Assembly (NCBI GenBank): GCA_021234155.1
Contig: JAJEKV010000051.1
Coordinates: 8,018,105-8,082,104 of the forward strand
Direction: 5' to 3'
Source of the DNA: Isoetes taiwanensis
Taxonomy: Eukaryota; Streptophyta; Lycopodiopsida; Isoetales; Isoetaceae
Length of the DNA stretch: 64,000 nt
The notes beneath the pieces were generated by a model that was not told the DNA's origin, searched no databases, and worked only from the letters and a program-made list of their open reading frames with translations. Positions 54,995 through 64,000 of this stretch are shown here, piece by piece. Both the position numbers and the translations under genes were made by a program. Numbering within the stretch: position 1 is the stretch's first letter; each line of letters begins with the position of its first letter.

Positions 54995-57148
54995 TCACAT
55001 AATAGCTAGAAAGTAGGAAATAGTACATATGTGAAATAAAAAAAGAATATTACCTTCATTTTGTTCCCCTAAACCCTCATCCTCTTCATCCACTGAATCT
55101 TCTGCATTTGCATGACTTGTGTCTTCTCCATTTTCATTCCCATCTTCCACTATAGGTGGAATAGTTTCTTCTCGGTGCAGCCCAATAAATCTTTCACTTG
55201 CATTATCCAACATCGAGGAAAGCTCAATTAAGCGCATATTTGCAGCAACAAACGCTAAGTCATTGGTTTTTTGAGTGCCAAGACGATTTCTCTTCTTCGT
55301 TGCAATGTCTCCCATGGTGCTAAACAACCTCTCCATGGAAGATGAGCTGCAAGATTGTGACAATATCTTAATGGCCAGTTTTTGCAAGTTATTCTTTTCT
55401 GCCCCATTCTCTTCCCACCACAATGTGGCATTCACATGAAAGCGATCCTTCTTAGCATCTCTTGTTCCAAACATCCCTTCGCCTACCCTATACTTAGACC
55501 ATGCAGAACGTACATCTCTTCTTATATCCTCATCAGGAACTAATTTTTCAAGCATTTGATTCCATCCAATCATGACAAGCCTTTCACTTTCTTGATCTTG
55601 CCCTTGGAATTCAGGGTCAAGTATATAAGCGGCCGCATGAATAGGTGAATGATATTCCATCCATCTATCATTAATAAACCCCACCAACTCTGAGCGTATA
55701 TAATCATCATGCTCAACATTCTTCACGTGCGCAATCAAGGAATGCATACCCTCAAATATCTTGCCAATGCAAGGAAAAGGGCCATCCACAAGTCTAAGCA
55801 TCAAAATTATTGGCTTTACAAGAGCTAAAATATGAGCAACATCTTCCCAAAAACTCTCATCAAATAAAATATCAAAGCACAATTTGCTTGCCTTTGTACG
55901 AGACTCCTTAAGATTCTTGAAACTTGGACTCACAAACAATTGTTGCAAAGGTGTCAAAAGCTCATGAAGGCGTTCCAACATAATGAAATTGTAGCCAAAC
56001 CTAGTATCTGAATACTTCAAAAGCTTCTTATAAGAATACGTTTGCAATGAAGCGCTTACCTTGGAATGGTTCTTCACAAAAGTTACAACCTTGTTCCCTT
56101 TCTCACATTTGCAATGTGAGGTAGCTTTGTAAAATCCTTCAGCAAGTTATTAATGCAATGTGCCATACAAGGTGAGAAGATAATGTGAGGAAACTCTGCC
56201 ATAATCATCTTGCCTGCGGAACGGTTAGCTTGCTCACCATCTCCAACAATTTGAATAACATTTTCAGCACCAACTTCTGCCCCTGCAACACGCAATAACT
56301 CCATGTATATGCCTCCCTTGAGTGTCGGACCAGCCATCAACAATCAATGAGACACCCCATTTTACCCAATGCCCACGCAATGTGTCAAGAGTCATTGTTA
56401 CCTCTTTCTTCTCCCTTGCTACCAAAGATACTCTCAAATCTTCATACTTAGGGAGTTCCATATTTGGACCACATTTCCCTGCTTCTGCCATCATGTATTT
56501 GAAGTGATTATCTCTAATAACATTGAAAGGAATCTTATTGTGGATAAAGTGCCTTGCAATGGACCGCCAGAATCTATCTTTTCTTTCTGGATCAAGACTA
56601 TCCTGAATATTCTTTTGTCTCTTTCTTGCTGCTGGTGGTGAGAAATAGCTTTCTAGATTTGAAGTGCATCCTCCGCCAGATGAACCGGACATAAAGTTTG
56701 TAGGTGGAAGTGTAGGTGTAGAAGCCATAGGACTCACCAGGGCTGCTGCACATCTTGCAGCATTCAGCCTACTATTCTTGCTTGCCGTAATGCCATCTAA
56801 AATTCTAGAAAAGTTTTGAAGGCGCTCCTTAGTACCATCATCAATTGCGGTGCAATCCCTTGATCCTGTCCCTTCTCCAGTCAAATGTTTTTTCACTCTG
56901 TCAGTTCCTCCAGTTGTTTCATATGAACAATACCTGCAACGCCACTTCCTAGCACCACCACTAGTAGGAGGAGGACCAACCAAAATAACTTCGTCCCACC
57001 ATTGTGAAGGATTGGGCCCTTTTTTTCGGGCTTTTGCTCTCTTAGGAAGTACGGATGATGCAATTTCCTCACTCTCCTCATCGGGTTGTGGAGCATAATT
57101 CACATCACGGTCTTGATCATCCATATTTGATTGATTGATTGATTGCAC
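54995..57148 (-). pseudogene. hAT transposase, nearly complete but frame-broken
   Basis: From 57,148: BED zinc finger (WRCRYCSYETTGGTDRVKKH, then a distal Cys), a linker with SNLESYFSPP, and the start of the DUF659/RNase H-like domain (GVSLIVDGWSDTQGR). Here ~25-30 residues of the domain appear lost and the frame changes (about 56,330). The next frame gives VIQIVGDGEQANRSAGK and PCMAHCINNLLKDF. A further frame change near 56,085 leads to the last 360 codons, which end with the hAT dimerisation region: LAIKILSQSCSSSSMERLFS and KTNDLAFVAANMRL. The first Asp (VDGWSD) and second-Asp region (GDGEQAN, usually TDNAAN) are visible; the second is altered. Confidence 0.93.
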
Positions 57149-57689
57149 CTAAAACAAGAACAATAGAAGAATGCTTAATACAATAGACAAACAATAGATA
57201 AATAGAAGCAAGAACGTAGCAAAAAAAAAGAAATATACGAAGCTATAACTTACTTGGAACTTGGAAGCGCTGAAGTTCTGATCAAGAGCTTTAATATTTC
57301 TTCTCTATTTCCGCCTTATTCTAGCAGCCTGAATCAAAAGCAAGCAATATAAGAATTAGCAAGAGCAAATGGGCAGTCATTTTCTGCCAAATAGGAACAA
57401 ATTCATTGAATGCCCCTGTTGGCAGCACATCATGATGAAAGCAATGAAAAAAAGCTGCTCTAACATAACCACCAGGTTCTTTATTAACAGTTTTTTTTGC
57501 TTAATCAAAGCTTTTTAACTGTCAAGACCTTCTGACTGTTAAAATACTGCAAGATCTAAGCTAGTAGTAGAAGAAAAAATAATCTCATGCAAGGATTCAT
57601 GATATAATGCAGACAACCAAACATAGAAAACAGTAATAAAAACATGGTTCAATCAAAAACTTACTGTTCTGGTGGTCCTGAGTCTGGCA

Positions 57690-57995
57690 TGAGAGCAGCT
57701 CAGCAGGTAGAAGAGTCGGCAGCAGAGTGGGTAGAAAAGTTGGAGCTGGAAGCTTCTGTGCAAGATGAACAGGCTGATCGATGCAAATGAAAAGAAATGA
57801 AAATGCAAATGCAAGATGAATGCACAGGCTGATCGATGCAAATGAAATGCAAATGCAAATGAAATGAAAATGCAAATGAAATGAAAATGCAAACCTTTTT
57901 GAGTGATAAGAGTCGGTAGCAGAGCAGCTCAGCAGGTAGAAGAGTCGGCAGCAGAGCAGTGAGGTAGAAGAGCAGACAGGAGAGTCGGCAACAGA
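57690..57995. repeat. AATGCAAATG microsatellite flanked by a duplicated GCAGCTCAGCAGGTAGAAGA unit
   Basis: Inside the hAT element upstream of its transposase. AGCAGCTCAGCAGGTAGAAG-AGTCGGCAGCAGAG occurs at about 57,694 and 57,923. Between the copies, GCACAGGCTGATCGATGCAA is duplicated and followed by a run of AAATGAAATG/CAAATG words to 57,890. Confidence 0.85.
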
Positions 57996-58359
57996 GCCTC
58001 TCCTATGATCGATCCTCTCCTATGATCGATCCTCTTCTTTGACAGACTGGCAGACAGTCTTCTCTTCTTTGACGGGCAGACTGGCAGAGGCGGGAACGAA
58101 GAACAGTAGCAGCAAGCAACGTAGAAAAACCAAAAAAAAGGAATTTTGTTATTGACTTTCTTGAATTATTCGAAACAATTGGGGGTTAACAATTTCTTTA
58201 CCGGGAACTTGGTTCCCAGAAAATGGGAACTAGTTCCGGAACTTAGTTCCCGGTAACAGGCCAAATGGGAACATCCCCAAGAGTTCCCGGAACGTCCGAC
58301 CCCCGGGAACTAGTTCCGGAACGGGAACGAAGTTCGGAACTTAGTTCCCGGTAACTATG

Positions 58360-58418
58360 CGTTGCGCCCAGCCCGATAATGAAAAGTTCATTTTCTGTCC
58401 TGGCGCGACGTGTGAGAC
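58360..58418. repeat. Palindromic element copy b, right part
   Basis: Starts with the duplicated CGTTGCGC and continues CCAGCCCGATAATG to GGCGCGACGTGTGAGAC. Together with 54,552-54,567 it makes one full element. Confidence 0.95.
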
Positions 58419-58553
58419 ATGGTGGGTCCCGCTGCTAAATTTTATACTTTCTAAGCATATAACATGCTAATTCTACTACTTCTTAGCTCAAATTTAGAAT
58501 TATCATGTTATTTTTCTGTGATTTATAACTTTTTAGTGTGTTTTAAGCTGAAT

Positions 58554-58620
58554 GTCTCACACGTTGCGCCCAGCCCGAAAATGAGATTCTCATTATCTGT
58601 CCTGGCGCGACGTGTGAGAC
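58554..58620. repeat. 67 bp palindromic element, copy a
   Basis: Arms GTCTCACACGTTGCGCC and GGCGCGACGTGTGAGAC with loop CAGCCCGAAAATGAGATTCT... . It lies ~190 bp from the primer-binding site, the first copy in the leader. Confidence 0.93.
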
Positions 58621-58812
58621 CACCCTACTTTTTGAAGGTTGGCTCACCAATTTTAGTCTTTTTATGTTTTCATTCATTTTAACTGGTTACTAGCTTAGCA
58701 TAACTACAAAAATGAGAAAAAAAAATTCCCATTTTTCGAGGCTTAAAGATCTTATCAAGTTAGTACTACTGGGAGCATGGCCAGTGCTTTGCTCTTGGTC
58801 TCCAAGAACATT

Positions 58813-58824
58813 GCTCTGATACCA
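58813..58824 (-). promoter_or_regulatory. Primer-binding site of the Ty3 element, initiator tRNA-Met
   Basis: TGGTATCAGAGC on the minus strand, one base from the LTR end. It primes minus-strand synthesis of the element whose leader and gag lie at lower coordinates. Confidence 0.93.
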
Positions 58825-58825
58825 C

Positions 58826-60495
58826 TGTGACGTCCCCTACTCATATACGGTGCACCCACCGTATACAAACAGGAGTTCATCCCCCATACCAGCTCCATAC
58901 TGATACAGGGCCCTCCACAATCACTGCACCCGTAAAGAGTCCCAGTGGGAAGAGTGAAGGGGTCATTTCACTCCGTCTCCCTCGGGGCCTACCTAGCTGC
59001 GGAAGCGTAAACATACATGTCAGTATACAACATAAACACATATCCACCTCGAAGGGTGGGGCATCAACATCTGCATAGACAACGATCAACATCATACATA
59101 GGGTCCTACCCAAGGCTCAGACTCGAAGGGATGACTGACGGCTTGGGTCTCCATAGTTCATTGCAGACAGAATTCATGGCAATGGATTTGGCTGGCATAA
59201 GAACATGACCTAGGGTTGTCCACTCCATCCGCCCCTCCTGTGCACACTTTGCAGAGTAGGCTGAAAAGTGTTGGGACCTGACTGTAGCCCGCCGGGTGCA
59301 TAGCCAAAGGGGCTATTCCTGGGTTGCATCTCCCCAGTCCCGATGGGGCAGGTAGGGATCTCCCCCTCCAGAGATCTACATGCTGACTCGAGGAGACTAG
59401 AGGGCCACTGCCCTTCTTCGACTTGAACCCACTGGAGAGTGACGCATCACCCCACGGGTGTCGAGCCCATGCCTTGCCCACACTCAGTGGTAAGCCATTA
59501 GACCTAGTCCCAATGATCCCCGGTAGACATTACACACCAGAGGGATCGTTCAAGAGTCAGAACACGAACCTCTTTATAAGCCAGTCTGGCCCCTTCACCC
59601 ACAACCCGGTGTGGCTCTTGTGCACAGGCCGCATCTATAGTGTGCTAGAGAGGCTAATCTAGGAGCATCTACTACCAAGCTTTAGGTCTCTTCCCCCCTT
59701 CCCAATACACGGAGTTCATAGAGATACATCAACCATATACATCACAGAAGAACTAAAGAACTAGACCTAATCTATATCATAGATTTAGGTTCTTTAGTTA
59801 GAGTCTGGTATCTAGAGATCTAGAGGGCTGCTATGGGCAATTTAATAGGCTAAACCTACTGATTCGAAGACTAGAAGATGGTTTAGGCTATTAAATTGAC
59901 CTAAATACCCGATCCTTGAGTTCCTCCTCGACTGAGCTCAACCATCACGCCAAACCGCTTTCGAATCGAGGGAAACTAATGGGGCAATTCGCCGCAGGGC
60001 CAGTGCTGGGGGGCGGTTTTGACCCACAGGGCGATCAAAACAGAGCTCTAAAATCCTAGAAACGAAAAATGGGCAAGTTAGGGTTTCCTTTCTTAAATAG
60101 ACAAGGGGGTTGGCTAGGGTTTCCAATTATCCCCCTTAGGCATGTGGGATAATTGCGAATGGGCCCACTTGCCTTTAATGGCTAGGTGGCAAAATGTGCC
60201 CACATGGAAAGGTGTGCACCTTAATAAATGTGCACATTGGTAAATGTGCACATTAATTGCACACTTGGGTATGGCCCACTTGGCATAAAGTGTCCACATG
60301 GGAAAATGTGCATCTAGATAAATGTGCACATGGTTAAATGTGCACATTAATAAATGCACACTCCTTGCAAGTTGCCCCCCTAGGGGCTACCCGCCTGGCT
60401 ACACATCGGCGTACACGTCAGTCGGGGTGGCGTGTACGCGTGACGGGGCAGTATAGTATACGTCCTGGGACCGTATACTGTGCTGGAACGTCACA
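58826..60495 (-). repeat. 1,670 bp Ty3 LTR shared by pol and gag halves
   Basis: Starts TGTGACGTTCC after the purine tract and ends GGGGACGTCACA before the primer site; TGTGACGT/ACGTCACA form a perfect terminal inverted repeat. Internal inverted repeats include TATACGGTG-CACC-CACCGTATA near the 3' end and AGTATACG...CCGTATACT near the 5' end. The ORFs inside are not convincing. No second LTR is present in the window. Confidence 0.92.
60180..60365. repeat. TGTGCAC tandem motif within the LTR
   Basis: AAATGTGCACATTAATAAAT-like words recur about eight times (AATGTGCCCACATGG, GTGTGCACCTTAATAAATG and others). The palindrome TGTGCACA lies at the core. The position corresponds to U3, where such repeats can act as enhancer-like sites; that role is inferred. 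Confidence 0.85.
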
Positions 60496-60508
60496 TTCTC
60501 CCCACCTT
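60496..60508 (-). promoter_or_regulatory. Polypurine tract of the Ty3 element
   Basis: AAGGTGGGGAGAA on the minus strand directly before the TGTGACGT LTR start, the expected plus-strand primer site. Confidence 0.88.
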
Positions 60509-60848
60509 GAAATGATGCTGTCCGCAGCATCGCGGGTCTCCCCCCCTTGGAAACTTCCTAACCTACAATCAACCTGATACATACGATATACTACTATAAT
60601 ACTTACACATTTACTGAGATTACCTTAAGGTAATATTTTTAAAACATTATTACGCCCTTAACTTATAAAATAACTTATCAATCTATAACATCGTCAAACA
60701 AGTTACTCAACAATTCACTTATCACAACAATTTAGTTTATCAAAATTTTAAATTAACGTTTGAGGTACTCTTCATTCCTTGCAACACATTCCAACAAAAT
60801 TTGTGTTGCAAGTCTTCGTAGCTCGACCTTTTTGCCCTCCGGAGCGTT

Positions 60849-62455
60849 CTATTGGCCTGAGCCAATTTCTTCGGAGATGACCTTGCCGTCCCATTGCTCC
60901 ATAAACTGTGGGTACTGCTTTAATAGATCCTTCTTGAGTACCCATGTCGCGTCTTCCACTGGCAAGTGTTTCCACTTGACCAAGTATTGGAGAAACTCTG
61001 ATCTCCTTGTTTTCTTGAAGGCTTTATCAAGAATTAATTCTGGAACTATTTCCAGCTGCTCCTCCGTCATTTCCAACAACGTTGGAGTGTCTAAGACTTC
61101 GTCTGGATTTGGAGTGTGCTTCTTCAACAAACTCACGTGGAAGACCTTATGAATCTTTAGGTGTGCTGGCAAGTCTAGCTTGTAGGATTGACTACCTACT
61201 TTCTGGACTATTCTGAAAGGTCCAGCCCACCTTGGAGCAAGCTTCTTGCAATTCCCGATTGTGAGCTTCGCCTGCTTTACCTTGATCTTCAACCAAACAT
61301 AGTCTTCAACTTGGAACTCTCTAACTGTTTGATGCTTGTCGGCGATGCTCTTTTGTCGACTCCTTGCCGCTAGGAGATATCCTCGAACTTGCTGCATATC
61401 AGCCAACATCTGCTGCGAAACTTCTACTTTTGACACGGGATTGTGCCAAGTGTCTGGAGTTAGGCATTGATAGTCGTAATTGATCATAAACGGCGACATT
61501 TGGGACGATTCCTGCTTGGTGCTATTATATGCAAACTCCACCAAGTGAATAAATTCTTCCCACATACCTTGCTTATTCCAGACATAGTTTCGTAGCATGT
61601 CCTCCAAAATTCTGTTGGTCCGCTCCGTTTGGCCATCCGTCTGAGGATGATACGCCGTGCTCATTGATAGCTTCGTCTGAATGGTCGCAAAGAGGTCTTG
61701 CCAAAAGGCACTCATAAACTTCGGATCCCTGTCGGAGATAATCTCCCTTGGCATGCCATGAAGCCTGAAGATCTCTTTGGTGAAGAGCTTTGCTGTATCC
61801 ATAGTCGTATCTGTGGTCCTGCAAGGCACAAAATGTGCCATCTTCGACAACTTGTCGACCACTACCATCAAGGCATCTTTCCCTCTTACCGTAGCCCTGT
61901 TATAAAATCCATGCTAATGACCTCCCACTTAGCGTTTGGCACCGCTAATGGCTCCAAGGCTCCTGGGATTCGAAGCTGCTCTGCTTTGGTCTGCTGACAC
62001 AGCTGGCATTCCCGAATGTATCTAGCTATCTGTTTCTTCATTCCTGGCCAGAAATAGCTGCTTCGAATCTTGAAATAGGTCTTCATAAAACCCGCATGCT
62101 CGGCTATTGGACTGTTGTGCGTGTCATGAAGAATTAGCTTCCTTACCCCTGATGATTCGGGCACGCACAACTTATGCTTATGATACAACAGGTTGCCTTC
62201 CTTCTTATAATGCTTGAAGGCTTCCCGTTCTTTATCTGTTCTAGCCTTCCTAGAGAGGCTTTCCCATGCTTCCTTGAATTCCGTGTCTGTTGGCAGAGAT
62301 TCTTCAATCTTCTTCCCAAAGTCGTTGGAGAGCGTCGAAATTGCATTGCAATGCACTCTAGTTGTCAGGGGATGCCTTGAAAGCGCATCTGCTACCACAT
62401 TGAGCTTCCCTGGCTTGTAGACTATATCAAAGTCATACTCTTCCAGGAACGCCAT
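60849..62455 (-). pseudogene. Ty3 RNase H end, integrase and chromodomain
   Basis: 62,455-61,886: [20 protein letters not shown] (RNase H end), then the zinc module (HDTHNSPIAEHAGFMKTYFK, CQLCQQTK) and WEVISMDFITGL with the first catalytic Asp. A -1 frame change at about 61,880 leads to a 340-codon frame: VVVDKLSKMAHFVPC, IISDRDPKFMSAFW (second Asp), DGQTERTNRILEDMLR (catalytic Glu). It continues with the GPFRIVQKVGSQSYKLDLP and HKVFHVSLLKK blocks and a chromodomain (FLQYLVKWKHLPVEDATWVL) at about 61,050-60,895. Chromodomains target chromovirus integration to marked chromatin. Only one visible lesion breaks this part. Confidence 0.95.
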
Positions 62456-62459
62456 CTAC

Positions 62460-64000
62460 CTCTCTGCCTCAGGTTGAGGTGTGGTTGTTTGAATACGTAC
62501 TGGAGGCTCTGATGGTCTGTATCCAATTGGAACTTCCTTCCCAAAAGGTAATGCCTCCAAATTCTTAATGCCCTGACAACCGCAAGCAATTCCTGATCAT
62601 GCGTGGGGTAAGCGTTTGGCGTCGTTCATCTTCACCGAGTCATACGATACCACACGGTCTTCCTGCATGAGCATGAGCACTGTAGCTATCTTACTGCGCA
62701 TCCGTGGCTACAAGCTTATCTTTTTCTGGGTCTGGCAAGGTCAAGACAGGGGCGGTCGTCAGAGCTTCCTTCAACAATTCAAACCCCGCTTGGGCTTTCT
62801 TGTGCCAATGCTCGCCCAATCTTTCACCTTTTCCGCCCTTTGTCAGTCTGTTGGCGGGGCGCTATCTTGGCAAAGTTCTTCACAAACCTACGTAGTACCC
62901 TGCTAGGCGAGAAAACTTCGACCTCATGCACATTCTTGGTTGCAGGCCCTTTGAATGGCGACGACCTCAATCTTGGCGGGGATCCGTCGATATTCCTTCC
63001 TTTGAGATCATATGACCCGGTATTCTACTCTCCGTTCTGGAAGTGACGCCGACAACTTGGCATGCATAACCGGTGCCTCTTCAACTTCTCCGGCCTCTCC
63101 TTAAGTGTTGTAACGTGTTCTTCAAGGGATCTCGCTATACACCAAAATGTCATCAAAGAATACTATCACAAAGGTGTCCAAGAACTCCACGAAGATGTCG
63201 TTCATGAGCCTCATGAAGCGTTCTTTGGGGGCATTCGATAAGCCGAAAGGCATTAAAAGGAACTCATAGTGCCCATACACGGTCTTGAAAGCCGTCTTAT
63301 GGATATCTTCCTCCTTTATCGGATCGATGATAACGACCTTAAGTCAATTTTGGAAAAGACCTTTGCACCACTGGAGCTGATCCATCAAGTCATTTGATCC
63401 GGGAGCGCATACTTGTTCTTAATGGTGTGCTTATTCAAGCGCCTATAGTCTATGCACATCCTTAAAGCGCCATCCTTCTTCTTAACAAGCGGAATGGGCT
63501 CGAACGGGCGAGACACTAGGTCTAATGAAGCCTAGGTCGAGCAACTCCCGCAATTGCTTCTTTAGCTCTGTCAACTCTGGCGTCGTCATTACGTATGGAG
63601 CCTTACTTGTCGGCTTTGTTCGGCTCGAAAGTGCTATCTCGCTTTTCGACTCCCCTATAAGGAGGGAGCTGCTTGATCTCATCTCGAAAGAGATCATGGA
63701 ACTCGTGATCGTTAGCTACCGCTTAGGTAACTTCTTTGAGCCCTTCATCCTCCTTACCTTCTTCTGGCTCAGGCTCTTGGATCTCAAGCTTGAAGATATA
63801 AGCTACCTGCTCACTCCTTATGCACTTGAGCATCCGTTTAGAAGACATACACTGCATGATGGGAACAACTTCTTTACCTCTGATCTCAATGATCTTGCCG
63901 TCGGGCGTTGGGAAGGTCACTTTCCGCTTTCCACAATCAACGATGGCCCCTGCTGGTCCAAGATACTCCATTCCTATGATCAGGTCATACTTGCCAATGC
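62460..64000 (-). pseudogene. Ty3 protease end, reverse transcriptase and RNase H, broken; runs off window
   Basis: At the edge MEYLGPAGAIVDCGKRKVTF is the protease C-terminal part. RT follows: [20 protein letters not shown], then out-of-frame [35 protein letters not shown] and [12 protein letters not shown] (catalytic DD present). After about 63,100 the frame changes often, and several K/S codons are replaced by G/C-rich triplets, until RNase H text resumes near 62,470. The contrast with the almost intact integrase next door is striking. The element continues beyond 64,000. Confidence 0.9.

Larger units (their letters stand above)
54568..58359 (-). mobile_element. 3,792 bp hAT transposon with 8 bp target duplication
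   Basis: The left end is CATAGTTACCCGGAACGGGA; the reverse complement of the right end is CATAGTTACCGGGAACTAAG. CGTTGCGC flanks both sides (54,560-54,567 and 58,360-58,367), the 8 bp duplication expected for hAT. The transposase gene runs on the minus strand. The insertion lies inside the arm of a palindromic element in the Ty3 leader, so it is younger than that element. Confidence 0.97.
49285..64000 (-). mobile_element. Ty3 chromovirus array: pol - LTR - leader genes - gag, one shared LTR
   Basis: On the minus strand, from the window edge: protease end, RT, RNase H, integrase and chromodomain (63,971-60,849); polypurine tract (60,508-60,496); LTR (60,495-58,826); initiator-Met primer site; leader with a histone H3-like gene and a second gene; gag and protease start, breaking off near 49,290. 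The single LTR serves both as 3' LTR of pol and as 5' LTR of gag. Gag and pol pieces are complementary, so a permuted or tandem arrangement of one family is likely. A hAT element sits in the leader. Confidence 0.85.

Noticed and set aside
58826-60495. Short plus- and minus-strand ORFs of 60-107 codons
   Set aside because: They lie wholly inside the LTR and have no domains.

Overview
This window looks like repeat-dense nuclear DNA of a land plant. The evidence is plant-type LTR retrotransposons primed by initiator tRNA-Met (TGGTATCAGAGC primer sites), a chromodomain Ty3 element, a plant-style hAT element, Helitron remnants accompanied by an RPA-like gene, and fragments resembling plant host genes (an ATG11-like coiled coil, a leucine-rich repeat). 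I cannot name the species. No intact conserved housekeeping gene is visible. Nearly everything is transposable-element sequence, much of it broken by small insertions and deletions. In some places the lesions are so regular (single missing bases, G/C-rich substitutions) that assembly error must be considered.

Layout. 1-2.8 kb: three copies of a ~1.09 kb tandem repeat. 2.8-5 kb: low-complexity tracts, a 3x ~107 bp tRNA-like repeat and CGTCG-rich DNA. 5-9.2 kb: badly decayed Ty3 pol (+ strand). 9.2-14.2 kb: a ~314 bp tandem repeat, then 4 kb of unassigned GC-rich sequence and an LTR-like stretch. 14.3-19.8 kb: Ty1/copia fragment (+) split by a 3,419 bp terminal-inverted-repeat element at 15,107-18,525. 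20-31 kb: Helitron territory with N-terminal remnant, a 3x ~925 bp array containing nine long hairpins, pre-helicase region, RPA-like pseudogene, ATG11-like fragment and an inverted helicase piece. 31.5-40 kb: a possible two-exon gene of unknown function, a small spliced ORF, short repeats and an LRR fragment. 40,567-46,060: complete Ty1/copia element (-) with near-identical LTRs and a TTTTT target duplication, but broken reading frames. 46-49.2 kb: one coiled-coil ORF.

49.3-64 kb is the most interesting part. On the minus strand it reads, in order: Ty3 protease end, RT, RNase H, integrase and chromodomain; polypurine tract; a 1,670 bp LTR; initiator-Met primer site; a long leader; gag; and the start of protease. 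The leader carries two extra genes, each with its own TATA box and each preceded by copies of a ~67 bp palindrome. The first gene encodes a histone H3-like protein: an N-terminal H3-tail look-alike, a ~270-residue acidic and basic insert, then a recognisable H3 histone fold. The second encodes an unrecognised ~500-residue protein. A 3,792 bp hAT element with an 8 bp target duplication sits inside one palindrome. The pol-LTR-gag order, with one LTR in the middle and a break inside protease, suggests either a tandem array or a circularly permuted integration. The retroelement-borne histone H3-like gene is my main candidate for an undescribed system. Its novelty is not verified.
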